Shown here: positions 37,220-46,801 of the stretch, piece by piece
Position numbering within the stretch: the first letter of the stretch is position 1
Layout: every line of letters starts with the position of its first letter
NCBI GenBank assembly: GCA_031552405.1
Contig: JAVBMN010000045.1
Location: forward strand, 62,001-126,000
Length of the DNA stretch: 64,000 bases
Origin: UBA1794 sp031552405
GTDB lineage: Bacteria > Bacteroidota > Bacteroidia > Bacteroidales > Bacteroidaceae
Direction: 5' to 3'
Notes under the pieces: model-generated
Database searches by the model: none
What the model saw: the letters and a program-made list of their open reading frames with translations, nothing else
Told to the model about the DNA's origin: nothing
Position numbers and translations under genes: made by a program

Positions 37220-39991
37220 TTACTTGCCTGTTTTATCCATCTGCTGGATATACTCACTCGGAGTAATACCGGTGGCTTTTTTGAAGTTGCGGAAGAAAGT
37301 GGCGCGAGAACCAAAACCACATAATTCAGCCAAGGCATTCAGGCTGTACTTGCTGTGTTCACCTTTCTCGGTGAGGTGTTTGAATTCGGCGATGCGGTAG
37401 TCGTTGATATAATCGTAGTAGTTGCGGTTCAGGTGCTGGTTGAACAGATAGGATAATGTATAAGAAGATACTTGCAGGAGAAGGGCTAGGTCGGTAATCT
37501 TTAACTCAGGGTTGGTATAGGGCTTCTCGGTGCGCATCGCTGCCTCCAGTTTGTCAGTAAGACGCTTGCATTCCTCGGGTGTCATGTTGCTGTTCTTATA
37601 CTTCTCTTCCGGGGCTTTTATTTTTTCGGGAATAAGTGTTTCTGCCGGATTTTTCTGTATCCTGCGATAATAGAACCATGCTGCCAGCGCCAATACAATG
37701 ACTACAAAGAGGATTACCATCCATGTAGTAGCATTGAATAACGATGCGACAGAGATGGTCAGGGTTACTTCCGTGTCTGGACTCCCTACATGCCGAACCT
37801 TGAATATATGCACTCCGGAGGGCAGATCGTAATACGTGATCTCCGACTTTCCCGTCTGCGTTTGCCAACTTTCATCTCTGCCTTCCAGTTTGTATTCGTA
37901 TGACATATAGGCTGGATCCGTATAGGTAAAGGCTGAGAAAAAGAGGGTCAGGTTTCTTTGTGCAGCCTCGAGAACAACCTCATAATTCTTAGTCGTCGCA
38001 TTATATACAGGATATACGGTTTGCTTGCCATTTATACATAAATCGGTAAAACAAATGGGATAATGATAGCGTTCCTTTTGGTTAAGTATGCCGGCATTCA
38101 GGTACAGCAATCCTTTGGAGTTGCCAAACCAGATAGTTCCGTTTGTATCTATCACGGGCGGGCAACTGGTAAAGATGGGATTGAGAATACCGTCGGCAAA
38201 GTTATAAGGTATGATTGTTTCCTTCTTATCGTATCGGTATAGACCGTTGTTAGTTCCTATCCACAACCAGTTGTCCCGGTCTTCTATCATGAACATGGCA
38301 TCCTTTCCTTCCAGCAGTGTGCCGGATGAGAATCGTCTGAACCGGTTCATCGTCAGATCGCTCACGAATATAGCCCCCCTGTCGGGTAGGAAATACAGTT
38401 CGTGCCGCGAGTCCTCATACACTCCCCTGATCTTTTCTTTGGCAATAAAGCCTTCGGGAAACACGTCTGTCTTCAGTGTACCGGAAGACGGGTCCCAGAT
38501 ACACATCCCATTCTCAGTGCAAATCCAGCCTTTACGGGTAGAATCAAAGAAGATGGAATACACATTTCCTTCCGGTAACTTGGAGTTGGCGCTGGTATAA
38601 TATGCCACTTGCCGTCCGTCCTTATAGCAATAAAGTCCTTGTGAGGTACAGATCCAAAGGTTTTCTTGTGTGTCTGATTGTATGCAGAATACCTTTCCCC
38701 GCTGAAAGGGCATTGATACAGTAGGCTCAAAGTCGTGAATAGATGCATCTGCCGGATCAAATACAAACATCCCACCGCCATAGGTCCCTATATAATGCTT
38801 ACGCTGAAAAGCGTGCATGGAGATAATCAGGTTAGAACGCAATTGCGGCATTCGGAAACTCTTGAAACGCTGATTCCTTTCATCGATATAGAACAACCCA
38901 TCACGTGAACCGATAAGCTTCTCGTGCGGACTGATAATAGAAATGGTACGCACGGTAAGGTCTTTGCTGTCGAAGAACGGTGGAAAGTTGTAGGTAGAGA
39001 ACAACTCGCTTTGCGAGAGCGTATAATCGAGCCCCATCTGATAGAACCCTACCCAGATCAGACCATCACGATCCACCAGGAGAGAATACACGGAGTTAGA
39101 GCGAATCCCTCCTTCTCCTCCGGGTTCGTGGCGGAAGGAGCGGATTATTTCATTCTTTGTAGTGGAAATAAAATGTACTCCATTTCCATCAGTACTGACA
39201 TACAGGATATCTTTCCCATTGCCGGAAAGTGAGGATATCACATTGCTGCCCACATCTACATAACTGCTGAATTTCCCGGAGCGGATATCAAAACGGATAA
39301 TACCCTGCTCCATCGTTCCAAGATACAACTTTGTGTCCACGCGAGTCATGTTCTTATAAGTACACATGGATTTATCTGTAGGGATATAGGGATATGCATT
39401 GATCTTCCGGTTGGAAAGACACATAGAATACAGTCCGTTTTCAGTAAGAATCCAAAGGATACCGTTTTGATCAATGTTGAGTCCCATCACCGAATTGGCC
39501 GAAGAGGATATATTAGAATCAATCATGATTCGTTCTATCCTACCCTCTTTGTACAGGAAGAGGCCTGTTTTACTTCCTATGTATAACGTGCCGGTTCCGT
39601 CATATAACAAAGCACGGACTCCACTTTTAATCTGATCAGTGGCCACTGCTTCCAGCTTCTCTTGCACGTTATTCACACGCCAAAGCCCCATGTCATTGCC
39701 CATCCATATTTCATTTCCAGGCATTTCGGCTATAACATTTACCCACTTCAGTTTTTCATTGGTACCGTATACCGGATAATGCTTCAGACACACCCCATCA
39801 AAACGCTCCAGTGAGCTGGCAGTACCGATCCACACATAACCCAGTGAGTCCTTATACAGGGCACTTGCCGCCAGACTTTGCATGCCTTCCGTAGCCGACA
39901 ACCCTCTAAATATATACTGACGGGAGTGTGCGCAAAGGCACATCAACAGCAGAATGCATATAAGGGTATGTCTGAATATGTTTCTATTCAT
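37220..39991 (-). CDS. Propeller-sensor transmembrane AraC-family regulator
   Basis: A 923-residue one-component regulator. After a signal-anchor N terminus, residues ~25-650 hold many two-component-regulator propeller repeats (YVWIGT, LWICTSQGLY, LWIGTNNGLYRY). A Y_Y_Y domain follows (~660-745), then a transmembrane segment (~756-776) and a cytoplasmic AraC helix-turn-helix pair (~830-923, ending GITPSEYIQQMDK). It resembles hybrid two-component sensors of Bacteroides glycan loci, but the kinase and receiver domains are absent, so the signal must pass through the membrane straight to the DNA-binding domain. The sigma factor and secreted-protein genes beside it are likely targets. Confidence 0.9.
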   Translation of the reverse strand: MNRNIFRHTLICILLLMCLCAHSRQYIFRGLSATEGMQSLAASALYKDSLGYVWIGTASSLERFDGVCLKHYPVYGTNEKLKWVNVIAEMPGNEIWMGNDMGLWRVNNVQEKLEAVATDQIKSGVRALLYDGTGTLYIGSKTGLFLYKEGRIERIMIDSNISSSANSVMGLNIDQNGILWILTENGLYSMCLSNRKINAYPYIPTDKSMCTYKNMTRVDTKLYLGTMEQGIIRFDIRSGKFSSYVDVGSNVISSLSGNGKDILYVSTDGNGVHFISTTKNEIIRSFRHEPGGEGGIRSNSVYSLLVDRDGLIWVGFYQMGLDYTLSQSELFSTYNFPPFFDSKDLTVRTISIISPHEKLIGSRDGLFYIDERNQRFKSFRMPQLRSNLIISMHAFQRKHYIGTYGGGMFVFDPADASIHDFEPTVSMPFQRGKVFCIQSDTQENLWICTSQGLYCYKDGRQVAYYTSANSKLPEGNVYSIFFDSTRKGWICTENGMCIWDPSSGTLKTDVFPEGFIAKEKIRGVYEDSRHELYFLPDRGAIFVSDLTMNRFRRFSSGTLLEGKDAMFMIEDRDNWLWIGTNNGLYRYDKKETIIPYNFADGILNPIFTSCPPVIDTNGTIWFGNSKGLLYLNAGILNQKERYHYPICFTDLCINGKQTVYPVYNATTKNYEVVLEAAQRNLTLFFSAFTYTDPAYMSYEYKLEGRDESWQTQTGKSEITYYDLPSGVHIFKVRHVGSPDTEVTLTISVASLFNATTWMVILFVVIVLALAAWFYYRRIQKNPAETLIPEKIKAPEEKYKNSNMTPEECKRLTDKLEAAMRTEKPYTNPELKITDLALLLQVSSYTLSYLFNQHLNRNYYDYINDYRIAEFKHLTEKGEHSKYSLNALAELCGFGSRATFFRNFKKATGITPSEYIQQMDKTGK

Positions 39992-40110
39992 ATAGCTTAA
40001 CTACGAAAATCCATTGCAAATATACTCAAATTACTCTATCCTATTTATAATTACGATCACAAAAAGAGAAGACAGACAAGAAAGCGAATCTATTGCTAGT
40101 GCAAAAACAG

Positions 40111-40147
40111 AAGCGGGAGATACAGCTAAATCGCTGATCTCCCGCTT
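40111..40147 (-). terminator. Terminator of the GDP-fucose operon
   Basis: Arms AAGCGGGAGAT / ATCTCCCGCTT with an inner CAGC/GCTG stem, followed on the minus strand by CTGTTTTTG. It lies 20 bases past the fcl stop codon. Confidence 0.85.
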
Positions 40148-40166
40148 ACAGTGTGTATGATACTCT

Positions 40167-41252
40167 TTACAGACTCAGATACCAGTCGTACATGGTCTGT
40201 ACTCCTTCGGGCAGCTCTACTTTATGCGTCCATCCCAGACTGTGCAGTTTGGAGGGATCAGTAAGCTTGCGCATGGTACCGTCGGGTTTATCGGTATTGA
40301 ATACAATATCACCCGTAAAGCCTACCTTAGAAGCAATGAGGTGCACCAGTTCCTTGATGGAGAGTTCCTTGCCGGTGCCAATATTGATGTGGCAGTTGCG
40401 CACTTCCTTCTTGTCGCCACGCAGATCTTTGAAGTCTACGTTTTGCATGATGAACACGCAAGCATCTGCCATATCCTCGCTCCAGAGGAACTCACGCAGG
40501 GGTGCTCCGGTTCCCCATATTTCCACACTGGCAGATTGTGCAGCAGCGGAACGTACACCATACTTATCCAGCTTGGCAAGGATATCCGCCTCTGGGGCAT
40601 CCCCACCTACACCTTCTACGGGGTAGCGGGTAAAGTCGGCACGAATCGCAGTCCAGTCGCCCGCCATAAGGCATTTTCCCAGATGCATCTTACGGATAAT
40701 GGCGGGGAGCACATGGCTCTTCTCCAAATCGAAGTTGTCGTTGGGGCCATACAGGTTAGTGGGCATCACGGCAATAAAGTTGGTACCGTATTGCAGGTTG
40801 AAGCTCTCGCACATATTCAGTCCGGCAATCTTTGCCAGAGCGTAAGGCTCATTGGTGTACTCCAACGGTGAGGTGAGCAGGCAATCCTCCGGCATGGGCT
40901 GCGGAGCCTCTCGGGGATAGATGCAGGTACTACCCAGAAAGAGCAGCTTCTTCACTCCCGTACGCCAGGCGTTGTGGATCACATTGTTCTGGATCTGCAG
41001 GTTGCGGTAGATAAAGTCGGCACGATAGGTGCTGTTGGCCACAATGCCTCCTACAAAGGCGGCGGCCAGGAATACATAATCCGGCTTCTCCTGATCAAAA
41101 AAGGCGTTTACGGCAGCCTGATCGCAAAGGTCCAGCTCCTTGTGTGTACGCAGCACGAAGTGGGAGTATCCGCGCTCCTTAAGATTCTTCAGGATGGCAG
41201 AACCCACCAGGCCGCGATGTCCGGCAATGTATATTTTAGCGTCTTTTTCCAT
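40167..41252 (-). CDS. fcl: GDP-L-fucose synthase
   Basis: A 361-residue SDR-type epimerase/reductase that turns GDP-4-keto-6-deoxy-mannose into GDP-L-fucose with NADPH. The cofactor loop GHRGLVGSAI is at residues ~11-20, the catalytic YxxxK is in EPYALAKIAG, and FLGSTCIYP supplies the Ser. The gene begins 2 bases after the gmd stop codon, so the two consecutive steps are encoded together. Bacteroides uses GDP-fucose to fucosylate capsules and glycoproteins. The insert with EADILAKLDKYGVRSAAAQS is longer than in E. coli, as is usual in Bacteroides. Confidence 0.94.
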   Translation of the reverse strand: MEKDAKIYIAGHRGLVGSAILKNLKERGYSHFVLRTHKELDLCDQAAVNAFFDQEKPDYVFLAAAFVGGIVANSTYRADFIYRNLQIQNNVIHNAWRTGVKKLLFLGSTCIYPREAPQPMPEDCLLTSPLEYTNEPYALAKIAGLNMCESFNLQYGTNFIAVMPTNLYGPNDNFDLEKSHVLPAIIRKMHLGKCLMAGDWTAIRADFTRYPVEGVGGDAPEADILAKLDKYGVRSAAAQSASVEIWGTGAPLREFLWSEDMADACVFIMQNVDFKDLRGDKKEVRNCHINIGTGKELSIKELVHLIASKVGFTGDIVFNTDKPDGTMRKLTDPSKLHSLGWTHKVELPEGVQTMYDWYLSL

Positions 41253-41254
41253 TG

Positions 41255-42325
41255 TTACTTCTTGTTCGCCACCATGCGTTTTACCTTCTCCACGTCATGA
41301 CGCACCATGATGCTTACCAGTTCCGCGAAAGGGGTAGCACAGGGATTCCATCCCAGGAGAGTTTTTGCTTTGGTGGGGTCACCCAGGAGTTGCTCTACTT
41401 CGGCAGGACGGAAGTACTTGGGATCTACCTCTACAAGCACCTTTCCGGTAGTTTCGTCGATACCCTTTTCTTCGGCGCCTTCGCCTTCCCAGCGCATGGT
41501 GATGCCTACTTCCTTGAAGGCCAGCGTACAGAATTCACGTACGGTGTGCATCTCGCCGGTGGCAATTACGAAGTCTTCCGGCACATCATGCTGTAGGATG
41601 AGCCACATGCACTCTACATAATCCTTGGCATATCCCCAGTCGCGCAGAGCGCTCAGGTTACCCAGATACAGCTTTTCCTGTTCGCCTTGTGCGATACGGG
41701 CTACTGCGAGGGAGATCTTACGAGTTACGAAAGTTTCGCCACGACGCTCACTTTCATGGTTGAAGAGGATACCGTTTACGGCAAACATACCGTAGCTTTC
41801 GCGATAATTCTTGGTAATCCAGAAACCATACTGTTTAGCTACACCATACGGAGAGCGGGGATAGAAAGGGGTGGTTTCCTTTTGAGGTACTTCCTGTACC
41901 AGTCCATAAAGCTCAGAAGTAGAAGCCTGATAGATTTTGGTCTTCTTTTCCATACCGAGGATACGCACGGCTTCCAGCATACGAAGTGTACCGATGGCAT
42001 CCGCTTCAGCGGTGTATTCAGGTACATCGAAGCTTACCTTTACATGACTCTGAGCAGCCAGGTTGTAGATCTCGTCCGGCTGAACCTGCTGGATAATGCG
42101 GATCAGTGAACTGGAGTCGGTCATATCTCCATAATGGAGGTTGATAGTGCGTTGTTGCTTCATATCACGCACCCACTCATCGAAGTACAAATGTTCGATG
42201 CGACCGGTGTTAAACGAAGAGGAACGACGCAGGATACCATGCACTTCGTATCCCTTCGACAGTAAAAACTCAGCAAGAAAGGAACCATCCTGACCGGTGA
42301 TTCCTGAAATTAAGGCCTTTTTCAT
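41255..42325 (-). CDS. gmd: GDP-mannose 4,6-dehydratase
   Basis: A 356-residue SDR enzyme that converts GDP-D-mannose to GDP-4-keto-6-deoxy-D-mannose, the first step to GDP-L-fucose. The NADP loop GITGQDGSFLAE is at residues ~8-19. The catalytic Ser/Thr-Tyr-Lys set lies in STSELYG and SPYGVAKQYG, and NHESERRGETFVTRK is a substrate-binding stretch typical of Gmd. It is the first gene of a two-gene operon with fcl, driven by the consensus promoter at 42356-42384. Confidence 0.95.
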   Translation of the reverse strand: MKKALISGITGQDGSFLAEFLLSKGYEVHGILRRSSSFNTGRIEHLYFDEWVRDMKQQRTINLHYGDMTDSSSLIRIIQQVQPDEIYNLAAQSHVKVSFDVPEYTAEADAIGTLRMLEAVRILGMEKKTKIYQASTSELYGLVQEVPQKETTPFYPRSPYGVAKQYGFWITKNYRESYGMFAVNGILFNHESERRGETFVTRKISLAVARIAQGEQEKLYLGNLSALRDWGYAKDYVECMWLILQHDVPEDFVIATGEMHTVREFCTLAFKEVGITMRWEGEGAEEKGIDETTGKVLVEVDPKYFRPAEVEQLLGDPTKAKTLLGWNPCATPFAELVSIMVRHDVEKVKRMVANKK

Positions 42326-42355
42326 ATTCTATTACTTTGTATAACTATTTGACCG

Positions 42356-42384
42356 CAAAGGTAGGCCTTTTTTTCTTAAACAAA
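42356..42384 (-). promoter_or_regulatory. Promoter of the gmd-fcl operon
   Basis: Minus-strand TTTG (42384-42381), a 17-base spacer and TACCTTTG (42363-42356) match the Bacteroides consensus, about 30 bases before the gmd start. Confidence 0.8.
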
Positions 42385-42391
42385 AAAAATA

Positions 42392-42425
42392 TTGATTTCA
42401 TATTCCGCTTTTTTATATACCTTTG
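42392..42425 (+). promoter_or_regulatory. Promoter of the DUF4468 gene
   Basis: TTG (42392-42394) and a perfect -7 box TACCTTTG (42418-42425), 23 bases apart. It diverges from the gmd promoter. The -7 box overlaps a possible TTG start at 42423, which excludes that start. Confidence 0.65.
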
Positions 42426-42452
42426 CCTCTCCACTTATTAAAAAGAAGATGT

Positions 42453-43124
42453 ATGAAGATAAAAAAGTTATTACTATTGGGCTTACTCGCCCCAATGGGT
42501 TTGTATGCTCAAGACGCTACCGACAGTGATTCTCGCCGTGCCGCCTTTGGTGCCGCAACTGATACCCCGGCCATTGTGCCGGGTACGCCCGCCGCACCCA
42601 CTGCCAATTACCTGGCAGGCGCCGTGCCCGAGGTAGATAAACGTGTGGTATTTAATGCTGAATACACCAGCAACATGCCCAAAGATGAAATGATCTCCGC
42701 CCTGAGAACATGGGCTTCCAAGCGTTTTACATCCGCCTCGTCCACTTCTACGAGAGTGGCTACTTCCGCCAGGGTTGTCAGTACGGATGTGGTACACGGA
42801 AAGATCGTTTGTGCTGGTGATGAATACATGGTGTTCACAGAGAAAGCTCTTGTGCTGGATCAGACACGGATACGCTATCAACTCACTATCCAGTACAAGG
42901 ACGGAGGTTGCGAGGTAACCATGACGAAAATTACGTACGATTACAACGATACGACTGTAGAAGATGCAGTGTCACGTATCCCGGCCGAGGATCAGATTAC
43001 CGACAAATACGCCTTGCGCAGCAACGGAACCAAACTGGTACGTGGCAACGGTACAAAATTCCGTGTGCAAACCATCGACTTAAAAGACAAGTTGTTCAGC
43101 TCTATCGCAAGGGTTATCCAGTAA
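42453..43124 (+). CDS. DUF4468 secreted protein
   Basis: A 223-residue protein with a signal peptide (MKIKKLLLLGLLAPMGLYAQ). Residues ~60-190 look like DUF4468, a TBP-like-fold domain common in Bacteroides (VVFNAEYTSNMPKDEMISAL ... YQLTIQYKDGGCEVTM). Its function is unknown; periplasmic or surface location follows from the signal. The ATG at 42453 is chosen over an in-frame TTG because of the signal peptide and the promoter. The biotin genes begin 16 bases after its stop, so some read-through into them is possible. Confidence 0.82.
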   Translation: MKIKKLLLLGLLAPMGLYAQDATDSDSRRAAFGAATDTPAIVPGTPAAPTANYLAGAVPEVDKRVVFNAEYTSNMPKDEMISALRTWASKRFTSASSTSTRVATSARVVSTDVVHGKIVCAGDEYMVFTEKALVLDQTRIRYQLTIQYKDGGCEVTMTKITYDYNDTTVEDAVSRIPAEDQITDKYALRSNGTKLVRGNGTKFRVQTIDLKDKLFSSIARVIQ

Positions 43125-43140
43125 TATCCCTATCCTCTCT

Positions 43141-45561
43141 GTGAAGAAATATCCTAAAGCACATCATATGCTACGCTTCCGGCAATGGAGCCGGAAGTCG
43201 TATGCTGTATTCGCCTCACTGGGCGCATGTGTTACGATAGGTTCTTTGCGGGTAGATACCGCCAACAGCTCCCTCTCCAAACAAAAGGGCAAAAGCCCGC
43301 AATCTTCCCTATCCTTTATGAATGAAACAATAGACTCTCTGTGCCAGCGTATCCTGCATGAAAAGGGGTACGAAGTCACAGAAGAGGCCGCCGTGTGGCT
43401 GGCCGAAACCGCCGATCGCGGCAAACTGTACAAAGCGGCCCACGCCCTGACACGTGCCAAAGCCCCGGAAGAGTTCGACATGTGCTCCATTATCAATGCC
43501 AAGTCGGGCCGCTGCCCTGAAAACTGCAAATGGTGCGCACAATCTTCCCACTACGACACTCAAACCGATGTATATCCCCTGGTAAGCCCCGAAGAGTGCC
43601 TGCGACAAGCCCAATACAACGAGGCACAAGGTATCAACCGTTTCTCCTTTGTAACCAGTGGAAAGAAACTCTCCCCTAAAGACCTGAACCAACTCTGCGA
43701 AACAGCCCGGCTGATCCGTCGACACAGCTCCATTCGCCTCTGCGCCTCGCTGGGGCTTCTCGATGAAGAAGAGTTGCACCAGCTGTACGAAGCCGGAATC
43801 ACCCGTTATCACTGCAACTTGGAAACCGCCCCTTCCTACTTCCATACCCTCTGTACCACCCACACCCCTCAACAAAAGATGGACACCCTGCGTGCCGCCC
43901 GCCGCGTGGGTATGGACATTTGCAGCGGAGGTATTATCGGAATGGGCGAAACCATGCAGCAGCGCATCGAGCTGGCTTTTGCTTTGAAAGAGCTGCAGGT
44001 ACAATCCATTCCCTTGAACATCCTGCAACCCATAGCCGGCACCCCACTCCAAGGGCAAGCTCTCCTTACAGAGGAAGAGGTGCTCACCACTATTGCCTTG
44101 TTCCGCTTCATCCACCCCACAGCCTACCTGCGCTTTGCAGGAGGGCGTGCTCAATTGAAAAAGGAAACAATGGAGGCAGCACTGCATACGGGAATTAACT
44201 CGGCCATTGTGGGCGATTTACTTACTACGCTAGGTTCCAATGTGGCCAGTGACAAAGCAATGGTCCTCAAATCCGGCTATCGTTTGAACGACGAACAGTT
44301 TGACCGCAACCACCTGTGGCATCCTTATACTTCCACTACCGCCCCCCTGCCTGTATACAAGGTGGAAAGCGCTCAAGGCGTTCGCCTGCGACTGAGTGAT
44401 GGCAGAGAACTTATTGACGGCATGTCTTCATGGTGGTGCGCCGTACACGGGTATAATCACCCTGTATTGACACAGGCTGCACAGGAGCAGTTGGGACGCA
44501 TGTCGCACGTTATGTTTGGCGGACTGACACACGATCCCGCCATTGCACTGGGACGCCTGCTGCTCTCCATTCTCCCGGAAGGGATGCAGAAAATATTCTA
44601 TGCCGACTCCGGTTCTGTAGCCGTAGAGGTAGCCATGAAGATGGCTGTACAGTACTGGTACGCCTTGGGAAAGAGTGAAAAAAGCAATTTCGTAACTATC
44701 CGCTCCGGATACCACGGTGATACATGGAATGCCATGTCGGTATGCGACCCGGTAACCGGCATGCACGGTATCTTCGGCAGTGCGCTGCCGGTTCGTTTCT
44801 TTGTGCCCGCCCCTGTCTCACCTTTTGAGGGAGAGTGGGATGAACGGGATATACTTCCGCTGAAAGAAACTCTGGAGCAACACGCTCATGAGCTGGCTGC
44901 CCTTATCCTGGAACCCATCGTACAAGGTGCCGGAGGGATGCGTTTCTACCATCCGGAGTACCTGTGCCAAGCCGAGGCCTTATGTAAGGAATACGGCGTG
45001 CTGCTAATCTTTGATGAGATAGCCACAGGGTTTGGCCGTACAGGAAAGCTCTTTGCCACAGAACATGCCGGAGTCACTCCGGATATTATGTGCATCGGCA
45101 AAGCCATCACTGGAGGATACATGACTCTGGCCGCCACCATAGCTACCAACCAGGTGGCAGACACCCTCTCCAACCACGCTCCCGGAGTGTTCATGCACGG
45201 CCCTACATTTATGGGAAACCCGCTGGCGTGTGCCGTGGCCTGCGCCTCCACCCGCTTGTTGCTCTCTGAGGAGTACAACTGGCAAGGAAAGGTACAACGC
45301 ATCGAAGCGCAGCTTTGTGAGGAACTTTCCCCGGCACGCAGCCTGGACAGTGTAGCAGATGTACGTGTATTGGGTGCCATTGGGGTCATCGAGATGAAAG
45401 AGCCGGTAGATATGGCCTACCTGCAACGCCGCTTTGTAGAAGAGGGCATTTGGGTACGCCCCTTCGGAAAACTGGTGTACATTATGCCTCCCTTTATTAT
45501 CGGAGTTGAGGATTTGAGTTGTTTAACCAGCGGATTGCTCCGCATTGTTCGTGAACTGTAA
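43141..45561 (+). CDS. bioAB: Bifunctional biotin synthase / DAPA aminotransferase (BioB-BioA fusion)
   Basis: An 806-residue fusion. The BioB part (~60-375) has the radical SAM motif C125-x3-C129-x2-C132 (RCPENCKWCAQSSHYDT) and inserts sulfur into dethiobiotin. The BioA part (~385-806) makes 7,8-diaminopelargonate from KAPA and SAM with PLP; its Lys is in CIGKAITGGYM. The order BioB-then-BioA is known from Bacteroides as BioAB. The frame opens with GTG, and ATGs follow at 43168 and 43318. The first 59 residues (RFRQWSRKSYAVFASLG) are not BioB and contain a hairpin, so 43318 could be the true BioB start. Confidence 0.92.
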   Translation: MKKYPKAHHMLRFRQWSRKSYAVFASLGACVTIGSLRVDTANSSLSKQKGKSPQSSLSFMNETIDSLCQRILHEKGYEVTEEAAVWLAETADRGKLYKAAHALTRAKAPEEFDMCSIINAKSGRCPENCKWCAQSSHYDTQTDVYPLVSPEECLRQAQYNEAQGINRFSFVTSGKKLSPKDLNQLCETARLIRRHSSIRLCASLGLLDEEELHQLYEAGITRYHCNLETAPSYFHTLCTTHTPQQKMDTLRAARRVGMDICSGGIIGMGETMQQRIELAFALKELQVQSIPLNILQPIAGTPLQGQALLTEEEVLTTIALFRFIHPTAYLRFAGGRAQLKKETMEAALHTGINSAIVGDLLTTLGSNVASDKAMVLKSGYRLNDEQFDRNHLWHPYTSTTAPLPVYKVESAQGVRLRLSDGRELIDGMSSWWCAVHGYNHPVLTQAAQEQLGRMSHVMFGGLTHDPAIALGRLLLSILPEGMQKIFYADSGSVAVEVAMKMAVQYWYALGKSEKSNFVTIRSGYHGDTWNAMSVCDPVTGMHGIFGSALPVRFFVPAPVSPFEGEWDERDILPLKETLEQHAHELAALILEPIVQGAGGMRFYHPEYLCQAEALCKEYGVLLIFDEIATGFGRTGKLFATEHAGVTPDIMCIGKAITGGYMTLAATIATNQVADTLSNHAPGVFMHGPTFMGNPLACAVACASTRLLLSEEYNWQGKVQRIEAQLCEELSPARSLDSVADVRVLGAIGVIEMKEPVDMAYLQRRFVEEGIWVRPFGKLVYIMPPFIIGVEDLSCLTSGLLRIVREL
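43176..43197 (+). promoter_or_regulatory. Hairpin within the bioBA leader
   Basis: CTTCCGGC / GCCGGAAG (8-base arms, 6-base loop) lies in the sequence encoding the RFRQWSRKS leader, before the BioB start at 43318. It may act in translational or transcriptional control. Confidence 0.35.
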
Positions 45562-45564
45562 ACA

Positions 45565-46755
45565 ATGAATACACATCCGGCTTATTTATTAATGCAGCAA
45601 GAGTTGGAGCAGCTACATGAACAGTACACATTCCGATGTGTGCCACTGCTCATCCATGAAGGACGCTATGTGCGCAAGGAGCACAACGATCCTCGGCAAC
45701 TGCTAAACCTGGCTTCTAATGATTACCTGGGTCTGGCCTCAGACTTAGCGCTCCGTGAGGAATTTCTCTCTACACTGACGCCTGAATCTTTCCTGCCTTC
45801 CGCCTCTTCTTCACGCATGCTGACTGGGAATTTCCGGGAGTTTAATTCATTGGAAATACACTTGGGAAAACTATACGGCGCAGATGCCCTTGTTTTCAAC
45901 AGTGGCTACCACGCCAATATAGGCATCCTGCCGGCCGTGTCCAATGCCCGTACGCTGATCCTGGCCGATAAGCTGGTGCACGCCAGCCTTATTGACGGTA
46001 TCCGGCTCAGTACTGCCCGAAGTATTCGCTACCGGCACAATGACTACGAACAGCTGGAACGCCTCGTGGAAACTTATTATCAGCAGTATGAGAAGGTGAT
46101 CCTCGTCACCGAAGCGATCTTCAGTATGGACGGTGATGAAGCCGACCTCACCCGAATGGTGCAGATTAAAAACCGATATCCCAATGTGTTGCTATATGTA
46201 GACGAAGCCCACTCCTTTGGAGTGCGCGGCCCAAAAGGCCTAGGATGTGCGGAGGAGCAAGGATGCATTGGGTCTGTCGACTTCCTCGTAGGCACCTTTG
46301 GCAAGGCGCTGGCTTCCACAGGTGCCTTCGTGATATGTCAGCATCTGGTACGTACCTATCTGGTGAATCGCATGCGTACACTAATCTTTACCACCGCGCT
46401 TCCTCCGGTTATGATACGATGGACCTGCTTTGTGCTGGAACGTCTTCCACATTACACAGCCCGCCGGGAACAACTGGCAAAACACAGCCTCCTGCTCCGT
46501 GAAGCATTGAAAGAAAAAGGCCTGGCATGTCCTTCCACCAGCCATATCATACCCCTCATAGTGGGCAAAAGTAAACATGCTGTAGGATTGTCCGAAACAT
46601 TGAAAATGAAAGGATTCCATATACTTCCTGTACGGCCCCCTACAGTACCCGAAGGTACTTCGCGTCTACGCATTTCCATGACAGCGGATGTCACTCATGA
46701 AGAAGTAGAGACTTTAATCCGTCACTTGCCATGGAAAATCCTCTCGCTAGCTTGA
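45565..46755 (+). CDS. bioF: 8-amino-7-oxononanoate synthase
   Basis: A 396-residue PLP enzyme that joins pimeloyl-ACP and alanine to give KAPA, the first committed step of the biotin rings. Visible motifs are LNLASNDYLGLA near the N terminus, SGYHANIG, the PLP-binding Asp/His of YVDEAHSFG, and the Schiff-base Lys in GTFGKALASTGAF. The start ATG lies 3 bases after the bioBA stop codon, so the two are in one operon. The length is typical. Confidence 0.93.
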   Translation: MNTHPAYLLMQQELEQLHEQYTFRCVPLLIHEGRYVRKEHNDPRQLLNLASNDYLGLASDLALREEFLSTLTPESFLPSASSSRMLTGNFREFNSLEIHLGKLYGADALVFNSGYHANIGILPAVSNARTLILADKLVHASLIDGIRLSTARSIRYRHNDYEQLERLVETYYQQYEKVILVTEAIFSMDGDEADLTRMVQIKNRYPNVLLYVDEAHSFGVRGPKGLGCAEEQGCIGSVDFLVGTFGKALASTGAFVICQHLVRTYLVNRMRTLIFTTALPPVMIRWTCFVLERLPHYTARREQLAKHSLLLREALKEKGLACPSTSHIIPLIVGKSKHAVGLSETLKMKGFHILPVRPPTVPEGTSRLRISMTADVTHEEVETLIRHLPWKILSLA

Positions 46756-46801
46756 AGCAGCCTGTTCTGTTTCAAATTATACTATAAAAACAAGAAATGA
46801 A

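Noticed and set aside
36504..39991. Complete polysaccharide utilisation locus of the SusC/SusD type
   Set aside because: No TonB-dependent SusC-like or SusD-like gene is present anywhere in the window.
43309..44187. Open frame of 292 codons on the minus strand opposite the BioB part
   Set aside because: Antisense to conserved biotin synthase sequence; its composition is that of a shadow frame.
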